Source: Pisaster brevispinus (lineage: Eukaryota; Echinodermata; Asteroidea; Forcipulatida; Asteriidae). Taken from it: a stretch of DNA of 64,000 bases. The stretch lies in the NCBI GenBank assembly GCA_023634235.1, contig JAMKCF010000007.1, positions 17,304,592 through 17,368,591 of the forward strand, read 5' to 3'. Position 1 is the stretch's first letter. Each line of letters begins with the position of its first letter. The translations under genes were made by a program, and so were the position numbers. Shown piece after piece: positions 13,020 to 24,894 of this stretch. Below the pieces are notes generated by a model. That model saw nothing but the letters and a program-made list of their open reading frames with translations, was not told the origin of the DNA and ran no database searches.

Positions 13020-14750
13020 ATCGTCAAAACTGAGCCACAAACTGAGTATGGCGCTAACATACAGACACCTCAGGACCATAGTACAGAGAAAATATGTTAC
13101 TCAAAACAGTGCAAGAAAACCAAAGAAAAAACTAAAACCCATTTAGAATAAATCTTTAAGGAAAGAGTCAGTACATCATTATATGAATAAGATGCACAAA
13201 TGAAAATAATAGACCAAGTTAAGTCTACACTAATCAAGCAACAATACAAATCTTGAAACTATGTTTGTAGAGTACAAGTTCACCAAAAGAATAAGTTAGT
13301 GCTTCAGATATACTAGAAGGAACAAGTTTCCTAAGTCTTTACATTAGGAGGTTGGAAACTACGTTTTGACTTTATTCCAAAGCAAAGCAAATGAAGTCTT
13401 GTTCGTCAATTAGAAGTGAAGTAGAATTAGTGAAATTATAGAAGCTCACACTTACCAAAATTTACCAATTGGGAAACTCGTCAGTTTCTGGACTTGACTT
13501 GTTTAGTGAAGTACTTTGGACTCATAAACACATGAGAATTTTGCATTGTTTTGAGTAGCAGGAGAGTTTGGCATCCTGGAAACTGCGGAGAAAAGGAAAG
13601 TTTTAGGGAAGTTACAAGTTAAAAATAAACAAATGCCACTAAAGTCTAAAATGGTGAACAAAATGTCATAACCTGCTTGAAATCAATGAAATAGATCGAA
13701 ATAGGTACGATTCAAAACATCAAATAAATAAATTTTAATCACTTGGACATCAGAACCTCTTATTTTATACAATTTGCCTCAAAAGTTGAATGTAGAAATC
13801 TTTACACTCGACAAAGTGTTTCAACTTTAAATAGAAATAACAACCAATTCAATTAAAAATGTTACATTATTTCAAAAGTGATAGAAATTACTCGTCACTC
13901 AGCTAGAGTTCTCAAAAGCAAAACAAATATTACGCTATATTTTACTTTGACATTCTGAAATAGTTCTACAATTAAAAGTTGTGGTCATATCTGTCTTTAT
14001 CTACTTAGATAACGGAGCCATTGCCGTCAAATTTCCTACTTGTTTCTTCGACGTACACGAAAAAGCTCATTTATCAAAACGCTTTATGTGCAATAGTACT
14101 TTAGACGCTATATTTTTTGTTTACACACATTAAAATCAATTCACTGTTTGTGCTGGTGAACTTAGACCAAGGCTTAATGCATTGGTTGCATTGGTTACCT
14201 GACAATTTACCCAGTTATTATTTCCTGTGTGGGAAATCATATTCAACCATCAAAGCTTATAACATTTGGTATGAAAGCCTAGACTTCTGGTCTTTAACAA
14301 AATGTACATACATGTTTGGTTAGAAACAAGCTAAGGAGCACACTAAACAATGGCAGAGATTTATTTGTGATGTTGGCAACTATGATCAGTGCGGCTGAGA
14401 GAAAAAGTGACCTTAATCTAAACATGGCAAACTATTAAAGAAACCTGCAAAAATCTGTACATTTGTTTGATATTTCGTTTGATATTTAATTTGATAGGAT
14501 CAAAAACCAGGATGCAATTATGCAAATTTAATTTGCCTAAAATAAAGTTCAGAGTAGACTTTGAAGGTGCTATTTCCATAGGCAATATCCTGAGTGGTAG
14601 ATAGATACATCTAACTCTGTGTCTAAGTCAACTGATTATTAGAGTTCATTTGATCCTTCCCTGTTATGGTCAACAGAGGGCTCTCTGGCCACACAGACTT
14701 ATAAATATTGGGGACAATTGAACACACTGTGCAGTAAGTCTCTCACTGAA
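13020..14750. other. non-coding stretch
   Basis: No exon or structured repeat stands out. The short open frame near 14117-14323 has no recognisable domain. Confidence 0.45.
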
Positions 14751-14774
14751 TGGTGTTGATAGAGGGCGCTCATC

Positions 14775-14850
14775 GACAGGTCTGTTGACACCTGTGGGCG
14801 GGCAACACTTGTGCAAGCACCAGGGGGGGCTTGCATCCATCGGGGTGCTA
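14775..14850 (-). repeat. dispersed GC-rich repeat, copy 2 (inverted)
   Basis: This is the reverse-orientation relative of 4241-4315, with shared landmarks 'gggcggg', 'aacacttgtgc' and 'ggggtgc'. It sits directly after a 'tagagggcgct' motif (14760) and before a T-rich tract. Confidence 0.65.
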
Positions 14851-15109
14851 CTCTTTTTTTAATTATTTTTTTTCAAGTTCAAGGTCAAATTTAAATATGA
14901 ATAGATATGAACAGATATGAATAAATAACAACAGATATGAACACTTGTGTATACTTGGTCTTTATTTCAGACTCTGCTGCCCTCTAAGTGTGTACTGCCC
15001 TCTATCTATTTACTTACCTATGCCCCCATAATGCATCTGCTTTCTATTTCAATACAAGTTGCAGCAATATGTTATATGTGGATTTAATGGGAAGGTACAT
15101 TTTTTTCAA

Positions 15110-15325
15110 GGAGCTTAAGTTTGTTTGTACAAATAGATAAAAAACCTAAGTTTTTCTTAGGTTAAATTACTGAGTGTGAATGTTGGTAGAAAAGTCTTGA
15201 GAAAAAACAACAAGTTTTTGTTTGTCCAAATAGATGAAAAAATGTAAGTTTTTCTTACGTTAAATTACTGAGTGTGAATGTTGGTAGAAATTTCTTGAGA
15301 AAACCAACAAGTTTTTTTTTAAAGA
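15110..15325. repeat. two-copy 98-bp tandem repeat with a hairpin in each copy
   Basis: Two units with a 98-bp offset share 'aaattactgagtgtgaatg' and 'aacaagttttt'. Each copy contains a short hairpin with a TTTTT loop, at 15143-15163 and 15241-15261. The stems differ by a compensatory C-G to G-C exchange (see findings). Confidence 0.85.
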
Positions 15326-15654
15326 AGGTCTTTGCATTTTTTCTGTTACAAATTAAGACTCCTTGAAATTGGAAGTTTCAAACCAGTTAAAATGTTGGCA
15401 GAATTTCAACGAGAAATGAAAAGTGAAAAAAGAAAATGTCCAGTTGAACTTTTTCCTGGCACATAACAAAGTTTCCTTTCAAATTCAAATGATTGAACAT
15501 TGCGACCTTTTTGGTCAAGTTTGATTAAGTGTTTCTAACATTGTACCTTCCCTTGCACTTACCATCCACATTACCGAAAGTGTTTTAGACCTTTATCACG
15601 CCATCTTTTAAATCCTAGGCAAAGCAACTTATTGTAACCAATATGATTGTCGTT

Positions 15655-16200
15655 GAACGATAATGATTTGCTAAACTTTAGCTGTTCATTGCTCAGATGA
15701 TATGATTTGGCATTATTTCAGCGTCTGTGTACAAACAGATTACACACTGATGAAGTTTTAAGCTGTTCTGATGTAGTGTCTTATTGATGTTGCTTTGCCT
15801 TTAAAAAAACTCTATGGTTTACTGTTGATCTTGTGTTGAACTTTTTGTTCATTGCTTAGGTGATCTGATACGGCATTGTTTTAGCATTTGTGTACACACA
15901 CATATTGAGCTGTATTTCAAACAACAGATTGGCCTCAAATAAATTGCCTGTGTTTTCACAGAAAGAGAGTATGTTAATGCCGTTGGCAAAACTACTCATC
16001 AACAAACGTCATTTGAAAATGACTGATAACTTCAATGTCCAGGTGATCTGATTTGGCATTGTTTCAGCATTTGTGTACACTCACATTGAACTGTACAATT
16101 TGTGCCATGACGTACTTGAAACAGTATTTGCCTCAGATAGACTGACTATGATTTCAAACCAACAGATGTGCCTTTGGCAACACTGTTCTCACACTACATG
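15655..16200. repeat. degenerate tandem repeat, period about 170-190 bp, three units
   Basis: 'gatctgat(t/a)(t/c)ggcattgtttcagcatttgtgtaca' is found near 15700, 15860 and 16042 with many substitutions, followed each time by 'cac(a)ttga(a/g)ctgta'. An old tandem array without coding content. Confidence 0.7.
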
Positions 16201-17292
16201 TCATTAGAACTGACTGATATTTTGATTGGCTGCATGTAACAGCAATCAAGTTTTCAAATGTTCATTGCTCTTCCGAGATAGATCAAAACTACCAGCTAGA
16301 CTTGTACTTCCAGCTTAACTTTGTTCCACATTTGGGAAGGAAAAATGTAAATACTAAATGATGGCTTTTGCGTGATAAAGGTCTGGGCTGCAACAAGATT
16401 GAAATAGAAAGCAGATGCTTCCCAACACATAACAGACAACAAAATAAAACACAACGGACTCCTTTTTCAATACATTATAAACACTATGTACACTGGCACA
16501 TCAAATTAAACATCGGTACACACACGTTGTTTTAAGCGTTTTGTTCATGACGAGGTAAAATAACCATCGAATGATCCGTGTATTCTAGTCTTGAAAGTAG
16601 ACTGATCTGAAAGTCTGTTTTGAGAATAGTTTTCCTTATGCAATACTTTGTAAACATTTTTTACTGTTTTTATTTTCTCAATTTTGTCCATAATCCTATA
16701 TGAACAGTGTGTGTACCTTCAATACCTTCAATTTGTACAAAACTTATTTCTTTCGGAAAAGTAAAGTTGCTGTTTATTCAGTTGAATCGTATTCATTGGG
16801 ACAGCATAATTAGTAACCTGTAGGTTTGAAGCGTTGCTATCAGTGGAGGTTGACAGTGAGGATTATGGCAATCGGAGATTGCTTATTCTCTAACATCATT
16901 TCAATTGGATGCATCTTTTGTACATTGCCTTCACTCAGTAGGAAATCAATGAGAGGGATGATACAGTAATGTATACAATCAAGCTACACACATGTCAATA
17001 CATGACAATGCTCCTGGTGTTGAGGCTTGATTCAGGTTCAGTGTTTTCTCTCCCATACTACATAATGATCTTTGGTCATGTACTTTGCACAGCTAGTGTA
17101 CTCGTCATTGTTCAATGGCAATGCATAACTTTAGTGTTTGAGACTCATGCAAAATTCTTTTGCTTAGGAGTTGTTCACAACTGCTATGTTCTGCTTGGGA
17201 TCCATGTTCATCCATGGTGTCTACCAGATAAGTTGTCACTATACCAGACTGCATCTACACAGCTTATCAGTTTAGTTATATCACAATAATAC

Positions 17293-17300
17293 TTAAGTAT
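17293..17300. repeat. left target-site duplication of the hAT element
   Basis: TTAAGTAT immediately precedes the CAGTGGCG terminus and recurs exactly at 18052-18059. Confidence 0.9.
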
Positions 17301-18051
17301 CAGTGGCGTAACCAGAGGGGGGGCAGGGGGGGCCTGCGCCCCCCCGCTCAGAACCCTTGCCCCCCCCCCTCTTGCCCCCCCCATATGAAATCACAGAAAA
17401 GTATATTCTTATAATACATAAATCGTTTAAGGCTGCATAAAATGCTGCCGTAAAAAGGAAAACTTTTATTCATATCAGTATGTGGACTATAATGCATGAA
17501 AACGCGCGCGCGATCGTATTGGCGGTAAATGTATGTTGTGGTTTTGCGGTTACAGAGATAGTGCAGGAAGTCACAAAGTTAAGTTTAATAAGTGGTGGTC
17601 TGAACGCCGACCAATAGCCCCGTTAACACAACGTAGTCAGCCCAGATGCACAACAGAGAGATTTAAACAGCAAAATGGCCAGCGAAAAAGGTAGCTTAGA
17701 CCATTTTCTTCTCCATATCAAAGCGCCCGTCTTTGCCTCGTGCTCCAACACTTAAGAGGCAGAGACGGGAAAATACAGAAGATTCTGATTCTGGTAATCA
17801 CTGTTGGTAATTTAATTCTTGTATACAGTCGAAAAGTTTTATCTTATAAAAAATGACAAGTTCTCTAAGATTTGGTTGTTTTCGCAATCTTTTGTTACCT
17901 GCAAACTATGTAGACTGTTTTAGAACTGCATTGTTGTGTATTAACTATCAGTTAACATATTTAATGATAATCTTGCACTTCTTTGCCCCCCCCCAAATTT
18001 AATCTTTGCCCCCACTTGCCCCCCAAATGAAAATGTCTAGTTACGCCACTG
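17301..18051 (+). mobile_element. non-autonomous hAT-superfamily DNA transposon
   Basis: The 751-bp element begins CAGTGGCGTAACCAGA and ends with the reverse complement of CAGTGGCGTAACTAGA (one mismatch in 16). It is flanked by a perfect 8-bp duplication, TTAAGTAT, which is diagnostic of hAT elements, whose termini also often start CAG. Just inside each end are G- or C-tracts. The interior holds an ATG near 17675 followed by Met-Ala-Ser-Glu-Lys-Gly-Ser-Leu-Asp-His, resembling the N-terminal start of some hAT transposases; after a one-base frame change a basic stretch rich in Lys, Arg and Pro runs to an acidic 'EDSDS' end at a GTAATC donor-like site (about 17795). The DDE domain is missing, so the element is an internal-deletion derivative that needs transposase from elsewhere. 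Confidence 0.88.
17675..17795 (+). pseudogene. remnant N-terminal exon of a hAT transposase (frameshifted)
   Basis: Inside the hAT element an ATG (context aaaATGGCC) opens a frame with the KGSLDHF-type motif seen at the start of many hAT-like transposases. The frame shifts after about 15 codons, near 'catatcaaagcgc'; in the next frame a basic segment (KRPSLPRAPTLKRQRR) is followed by an acidic tail and a possible splice donor at 17796. I infer that this is the only surviving coding part of the parent element. Recognition rests on motif style, not on an alignment. Confidence 0.45.
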
Positions 18052-18059
18052 TTAAGTAT
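18052..18059. repeat. right target-site duplication of the hAT element
   Basis: TTAAGTAT directly follows the ...CGCCACTG terminus, identical to 17293-17300. Confidence 0.9.
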
Positions 18060-19150
18060 ACATAATATGATGTGCCAGTGTACATTTCAATGTTAAACAA
18101 TAACAATTCTTACTCAACCATAACAATTTATGTTTATCAAACATGATAACTAAAAATCAAACTCAAAACTTCCTTGATAAAATGTTTGTGTAAAGCCAAA
18201 GTGTAGCATCGTTACCTTTGAATAAAGAGGCTGAAGTATTCAACTTGTCCAGTATTGAGGATTTCAACTTACAGCATCAGACACATATTCTTGTAGTGTC
18301 AATAAACTGTTCTTCAACGGTATTGAAACTGACAGCAGAAAGTACTGCTATGGCAAGAGGACAAGTTAGTTTCATTTCTTTGGTCGGAAAACTACACACT
18401 AACATGCTGAATGTCAAACTTTGATCATCCTTTATGGTTGCTTTGCAACAGTTTCAGTATTATTTCTATCCTTGGTGTCAAAATATGTACAAAAGGGGCT
18501 TTGAATGATATCCGTTTTGAAAACAAAAACCCTGATGCTGCACTTTGGCTTTACAACCAGACACATGGAGAATATGTTGTAAGCCTTTATCATCAATAAG
18601 ATTCTAAGTAAGTTTCTTTTTTCACATTTAAGAACTTTAAAAAGAGGTAGTTGCTAAGATTTCCTATTTTCCTCTTTGCAATGTTGCTGAAGAAAACGTT
18701 TCAGAGTGTAGTTTCTGTTTGGCATGAACAGAAACAATGGGACTGTAGTATTAGTCATTGGAGACTGTTGGGTAATTGATGAAATTCAACTTAGTTGTAG
18801 TAAACCTCTCATAAAGATTGTTTTTCAGTAAATTTTTTTGAAGTAAATACATAAACACTCACTTAAGTGTTTCTATGTTTAGGCATATAACATACCACTA
18901 TAACCAAAGGCCTTTCCTACCATGTGCCTGGCATTATGAATTTAATATTTCATTATTCCCTTCTTTTGAGGATGTTTCTGAAGACTCTGCAAATCCATGT
19001 CAATGAAAGAACAAATGAGAGAAAATCAGAATTCCTAAGTGTGGTGATCTCGAAAACTGGTATCACATATTCAACAATGTATACCACTGCCTGATAGCCC
19101 CATTTGAAAGCTGGTTAACTTGAGAAACAAGGCATTGCTCAGAACTAAGA
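18060..19150. other. non-coding stretch
   Basis: No supported gene. Two short open frames at 18218 and 18411 on the plus strand have no domain or splice support. Confidence 0.4.
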
Positions 19151-19156
19151 TCACTT

Positions 19157-19372
19157 TTTCACACTTAAATATATAATGACTCTGGAGTATCCCCCTTTGC
19201 CATGGATTTGCTCTTTTCTGCTACTGTTCCGTACCGACAAGTTCTCAATGCCTTGTTGTTTAGTGTAGACTAGAGGAAGCTGTTTCCCAGAACTCACTGA
19301 AGATCCAGACAAGTGCAGTGAGACATCAAGAATTGTTCCATCCACATCCATCTTCTCTACACCACAGGCTCA
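19157..19372 (-). other. exon-like segment, uncertain
   Basis: On the minus strand a good acceptor (pyrimidine-rich, ending tttgcag at 19373) is followed by a short leader with an in-frame stop and then an ATG at 19351. From there 66 codons stay open, starting MDVDGTILDVSLHLSGSS. A strong donor-like GTGAGT lies inside the frame after that segment (near 19297). I do not recognise the protein. It may be a real first coding exon or a chance frame; no partner exon was found. Confidence 0.22.
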
Positions 19373-19379
19373 CTGCAAA

Positions 19380-20185
19380 CAAAATGAAATAAATGAATTA
19401 GACTTTCATGTTGATCCAAGTTTTGAAAGGCAGGGTACAGGATGAAGACACAATAGTTCTCTTTATTATTGTCAGTTTTTTTTTGTAACGATGAACCCTT
19501 TAAAAAGCTAATATCCACTTAACTTGAGAGCAGCGTATACAATTCTTATGCAACACTTATAACCAGCCATTGCTGTTACATAGATCACTAGCTGTAAATG
19601 ATGTTCTTGGTAAAGGAAATGGTCTGTTGTGACACAAATGTTTTAGTATTTCATTTACATCAAAACGTGACGTCTTAGACAATACATTTATCAATGTTTT
19701 TGAGATGTTCTTCCAGCAATCAGATGATGTCGATAATCTGATTGACTCAAATTTCCTGTACCCTGCCTTGGCTGATTCGAATCAATAATGTTAATCCATA
19801 ACATATCAGCTAATTTTTTAAGCCTATATTCTAACATCATAAAAAGCATACATTGTCCAGATTATTCTAATCCTAGACCAAGTTGAGGCAGTTCATTATG
19901 GTTTGGATCTTTTAGAAAACTCCATCTGAAGGAGCTGAGTAATTGGGCTGGAATCAAGGAGGGATGGATCTAAACATTAAGTTTGCTGAATTTAAGTTCA
20001 TTTCTAATGAGCTTTCAAAAGATCAAATCTTCTTTTATATCAAGAAGAACAAACTAGACATTCAGTTTTTGTTTACTACAAAAACAAGGTGTTCATGATC
20101 GATGTCATCAAATTATGATTCAACAATTTCATTTTATCAACCCGATTTGTGGTTCAGGAGTAACATTTTGTTCCAATATAAATCT
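19380..20185. other. non-coding stretch
   Basis: I see nothing that I can support as a gene or element here. Confidence 0.4.
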
Positions 20186-20189
20186 TCAA

Positions 20190-20830
20190 GTTCCGGTCTG
20201 AACAAAAAGTTAGGTCACATGAGGTCATACTGTGTAGCGCTAGGTAAGTCCTAGGAGCTCTTTGTAATGCCATGTAGTTGATAAAAATCCAATGTGTGGT
20301 TCAGGAGTTATGATTGTTTTAAGTATTGAATTTGATCATCCGGTTTGAACCAGAAGTCAAGGTGAAATTGGGTCGCATTCTATATGATAAATACTTTGCC
20401 AATGATGTAAAGATGGCAACAAAAAAACCAAAGTGTGCTTTAGAAGTTATGATTTTTGGAAACATTAATTTTAACTTCCGTTTTGAACCGGAAGTCAGTG
20501 TTAAATGAGGACACACTGTATCGTTTGTTAAGTCTTAGGAGCTCTTTCTGATGACGTTTACTTGATAAAAATACAATGAGTGGTTGAGGAGTTATTAATT
20601 TGTTAATTATTAAATTCATCTTCCGGTTTGAACCGGAAGTCAGGGTCAAAGGGCATAACATTTTGTGTATCGTTTCTTCACTTGTTATCTACCTTCCAAA
20701 TGATGCATATGTTGTAAAAAAACAATGTGTGGTTCAAAAGTTATGATTTTTATGAACATTAAATTTCAACCTCCGGTTTGAACCGGAATTTAAGGTCAAA
20801 CGGGTCGCAATTTGTGTAGCGCGTGTTTAA
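20190..20830. repeat. tandem repeat of about 145 bp with a CCGGTTTGAACCGG palindrome
   Basis: Five diverged units carry a core of the form ttccggtttgaaccggaa at about 20192, 20338, 20478, 20621 and 20772 (spacings about 140-151 bp). Each core is followed by 'gtcaaggtcaaa.gggtcgcat' and later 'gttcaggagttatgatttt'. Overlapping small open frames on both strands come from the repeat. The domain continues with more decayed units to about 22035. Confidence 0.8.
20212..20227. promoter_or_regulatory. perfect DR4-type nuclear-receptor half-site pair
   Basis: AGGTCA, CATG, AGGTCA: two consensus half-sites as a direct repeat with a 4-bp spacer. It sits in the first unit of the 145-bp repeat. The sequence match is exact; function is unknown. 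Confidence 0.45.
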
Positions 20831-20839
20831 ATTATCAAT

Positions 20840-22035
20840 ACCGTTCAGACGACGTATGGATTGTAACAATCCAATGTGTGGTTAAGGAGTTATTAATTTT
20901 TCAAATATTACACAGACTACCATTATTTGGATGTGCACTATACAATGAAATAGCAAGCAACGCCAAATGTAGTCCTATATGTGGCTTTACAGTTTCAATA
21001 CAAACATGTTAACTTAGTTCACACGCGCAGTGTACATGTGGCTGTATGGACGTGTAGCGAGTACTTAACTACATGTACATGTGCATCGTACACGTGCGTG
21101 GCTGGTACAGGTTTGACATACATTGTATTTACGTGTAGGCCTACACTACCGTGTGTTGTCGTACAAGGTCGTTCAACAGACACGTTCGCTTTGACGTCAA
21201 GTTTGAACCAAACGCAAAGGTTAAAATGCTATTATCTTTGTGCAAAAGTTTCGGCAGGATAACTCATCTATAACCTGATGCAAAATTCATGTTAAAATAT
21301 TACGTAGTTTTTGAGATATGAATTTTTCAATTTTTCACCTTCCGGTTTGAACCGTGTGCAGCGCTTATTGATCTTTCAATGACCTTTCCGATGATGTGTA
21401 GATTGTAAAAATCCAACGAGCAGTTCACGAATTATGATTTTTTACAAGTATTAAACTTTGATTTAATGGAATTCAATACCTGATGACGTCATCATGACAT
21501 CATCATGTTTGTAGCGTATTGATGATTATGTTCAATTGTCTTATGAGTTTCAATGTTTAAATCAATTTCAATTTTGAGTTATGACAAAAATTTGAATTTT
21601 GTAACGAAAAAACATAAAGGCAGACTTTGACCTTCCGTTAAGACCAAAAGTGAAGGTCATACAATTTTTGCTTTAAGTTTTAAATTTTGCCCCAATCTTG
21701 ATGTATCAGGTGCCCAATTATGAACAACATAGCTTTTAAATTCACGAAGATACAGCAAATAGCAAATCGTCATTTTTCAACTTTAAAAACCTCGTAATTC
21801 AACACATGATGACGTCATAATGACGAAATTGTGCAAGTGCCGTGCTCATGTTGAGGTTCAAGTATATGCCAGGTTACAAGGTTCAATTAAATTTATGTTT
21901 AGAGTTATGATGTAGAGAAGAGGTCCCCGGAAGAAGAAGATGGAGAAGAAAATAACCCCCCAAAAACAGAACAATAACAAGAGGTGTTCGTGCACATATT
22001 GCACAAAGACCTAAAAAACAGAACAAAAACAAGAG
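20840..22035. repeat. decayed continuation of the palindrome-rich repeat domain
   Basis: Further cores at about 21340 (ttccggtttgaaccg) and 21630 (ccttccgttaagacc), CRE-type TGACGTCA palindromes at 21192, 21484 and 21810, and 'caagaggtgttcgtg' twice near 21979 and 22026 tie this stretch to 20190-20830 and to 37080-38130. Near 21985 'aggtgttcgtgcac...gcacaaagacct' forms an imperfect hairpin comparable with the one ending the 37-38 kb domain. It is probably one old transposon family or a satellite derived from it. Confidence 0.55.
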
Positions 22036-22043
22036 GTGTTCGT

Positions 22044-22443
22044 GAGAAGTGGCATCCACACATGATCAAAGGTCAGTGATTAGAACAAGGGCATCACATG
22101 ATCAAAGGTCAGAGATTTGAGAAAGGGCATCGCTCGATCAAAGATGATCAAAGGTCAGTGACTTGAGAAGTGGCATCTGAACATGATCAAAGCAAAGGTC
22201 AGTGATTTGAGGAGGGGCTTCACATGATCAAAGGTCAGTGATTTGAGAAGGGGCATCGACACATGATCAAAGGTCAGTGATTTGAAAAGTGGTATCGACA
22301 CATGACCAAAGGTCAGTGACTTGAGAAGTGGCATCCACACCTGATCAAAGGTCAGTGATTTGAGAAGTGGCATCCACACATGATCAAAGGTCAGTGATTT
22401 GAGAAGTGGCATCCACACATGATCAAAGGTCAGTGACTTGAGA
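22044..22443. repeat. 39-bp minisatellite, about ten copies
   Basis: The unit atgatcaaaggtcagtgatt plus 'tgagaagtggcatccacac' repeats about ten times, with the rightmost four copies almost identical and the left copies more diverged and variable in length. Because 39 is three times 13, the minus strand stays open as a 13-residue repeat (PLLKSLTFDHVWM); I do not consider it coding. Each unit holds ATCAAAGG and AAAGGTCA motifs (see findings). Confidence 0.92.
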
Positions 22444-22509
22444 GGAAAATTGAAACCCTTTAATTTGGGAGAGAAGAAAAAACCTAAGACATTTAAAAAG
22501 ATGTACATT

Positions 22510-23400
22510 TTATGAAATAAATGCGAGTTATCAGCCTGGATGTAAAGAAATAAAAGGCAAGGAGTATACCACCACAGGAAATTAACAACAGAAATAAGTA
22601 TTTGAAAATAACAGTGGATGAATGCATTGTTTGTTATGATCTCATTTCGTATTACTAGGCACTGTCAATTTGAAAAAAGAAATAAGTTGAGTTTTCCTAA
22701 ATGCATTGTTATAATTTATGAAGATAACGTACTTAAAAAACATTTCTTATTAATTCAAATTCAATTTAATTTGATTTCTTTTTGAAATAAAATGTTTCTT
22801 AACGTGAGTAAATTATGGACAAACGGAACCAATCCAAATGAACCACTTTACTGTGACTGATAAAATGTGACTTGAAAAACATCAGAAGTTGGAAAAGCTA
22901 CACGTTGTCTGTCACCATTATTATTCAATCTTCCTGTAAATCCAATGTAAGGGTCTAATGAAATTTCTAGTCATTCACTTTTCTTTAAAGGGGAACGTAT
23001 TGACCCTCAATCTTGCACAAATTGTTCATTGACATTTTTTTATTGGAAATTTTCATTTGGAAACCTGAAGCATTAATGAAAAACAAAGAATTCTTATGAT
23101 GACTGTAGAAACTATTTACTTTTTACACTTTTCTTTTGCTTTCAGCACCTTATAGTGGATATGTGCTTTACAGCACTCCATTACTGTCATTATGACGAAT
23201 TTTTTAAATTTCAAATTAGGTTGTGTGTTTACGTATATCCCCTTTAGAAGAAATAAATACATCTAAAGACTTGTAATTAATTTCAAACAATTCAATATAC
23301 AGGAAATTAAGAACAAACTTTAACAGCCACCCAGTCACATGCATTATATATTTTTTACAGTATTATTTTAAAAATGGAATGCAGTCTTTGATGTGAAGTT
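22510..23400. other. non-coding stretch
   Basis: AT-rich DNA without exons or structured repeats that I can recognise. Confidence 0.4.
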
Positions 23401-23780
23401 GAGCAACCCTTCATTTACACTCCATTCTGGTTATTGATAACAGTTCTGTGGGTTAATTTTGTTGTGATTCCATTCATTAGCACTCTCAGGAGCCTCCTCC
23501 ATTCTTTAAAGACAGTTTTGATGATGTGAGTTTTGTTGACTTCGTTCCTGGATATCATCAGGATGCAGTCTAACATGGTCTCCTGTTGAATTTGATAACA
23601 GTTCTGTTGACAAAGCTAAATGTAAATCCCTTCGTCCATATCATCAAATTGCAGTGTTAGATTTTAAACGTCTCCTTTGGTTGCTGGTATCAGTTCTGTT
23701 ATTACTGCTGAATGTGAATGCACTCCTTAATATCATCAAGTTGTAGATTAATATTCTTAAAACTCTACTCTGGTTTAGGT
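23400..23780. repeat. degenerate tandem repeat of about 120 bp
   Basis: The phrases 'tgataacagttctgtt' and 'atatcatcaa(a/g)ttgcag' alternate three to four times. The copies are strongly diverged. Confidence 0.5.
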
Positions 23781-24894
23781 TTCTTTTGGTAACAGTTCAT
23801 GGTTTGAGTGCGGGACAGGACTGATGAATAGGTTGTAACAATCTTGATGTCATCAATCCGCTGTTAGCAATGGATGCATAAGTCCTCCATTGGTTTATAT
23901 CTTTATCTGCACCGGGCCTTAGGTCATTGTGATTATTGCAGCATCATTGGCAAGTCTTTCCTTGGTTGGAACACTTCTTCACTTTGACAAACTGCTGAAA
24001 ATCTTATCAGAATCTTACTGTTTTGGCGGCAGTGACAGATTTCTCATTTGAATTTGATCCATGTCTAATCTGAGAAGTCTAAGCAGGTAGTGGCTAAATG
24101 CTGATCCATCTTCTCCGAGCTCTGTGTGTTCCTTTTTTGTAAATGTTTATCAGCCATTCAAGTACAGCAATGAAGTCTTTACTGCTTGGTTATGAGTTTC
24201 TCAATATACCCTTAACCCCGGGTAGGGCCCAACCAGGTGGAACCACTGAGGGAAAGTGGACCTGTAACATCACGTGGGCAGGAGTGTCAGATCCTGAAGT
24301 AGCTCCTGCTACCCGCTACCCTTACAAAGTCCCTAAAGCAGCATGTGACCAGGATAGCAATAAAAACATATTTAAGAATCGGCTGTGGGTTAAGCTCTAC
24401 ATTCCACACAATTTGTGATTTCTTTTTTGAGATTGTGGAATTATTTTTCAGCCAAATCTATTTCAATTTGATGTATTTTACAATTAAAACAGAACATGTA
24501 GAACATTAACCACACAGCTGCTAAGTTAAACATTAAATGCTAAAAGATTTTAATCTTATATCTGTTTTATATTTTAAAAAAACTTAAAAACTAAACTTTA
24601 TGACTGTTCATGGCATGTACAGTACAGTGGAAAAAGTTAGTTGAGACAACAAAATAAAAAATAAAAATTTGGAATCTACCCCCCCCCCCAGTAAATTTCT
24701 CCAAACAAAGAGACATATTATGTACATTGTACCCTCATGTGCCCCTTCCCTTCTGTAATCAAGTCTATTCAGAACTTCTGTAATGAGCCTTGTTAGAAAC
24801 CATTAGTTGTACATACATTAAGGCAATAGTTATCAAACAGTTCGGCAAAGGCTGGATAAATACTGTGCATGTGGGTCTTAGACGTACAGTGAAG

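Noticed and set aside
12758..13060. 100-codon minus-strand frame
   Set aside because: It includes a poly-G/poly-C tract translated as a glycine run and lies inside a probable transposon.
16969..17289. 106-codon hydrophobic plus-strand frame just before the hAT element
   Set aside because: Composition is that of AT-rich random sequence, with no domain; it lacks flanking evidence for a gene.
22155..22508. 117-codon minus-strand frame with a 13-residue repeat
   Set aside because: It is produced by the 39-bp minisatellite (39 = 3 x 13). Length variation between units on the left is not constrained to multiples of three, as a coding repeat would require.
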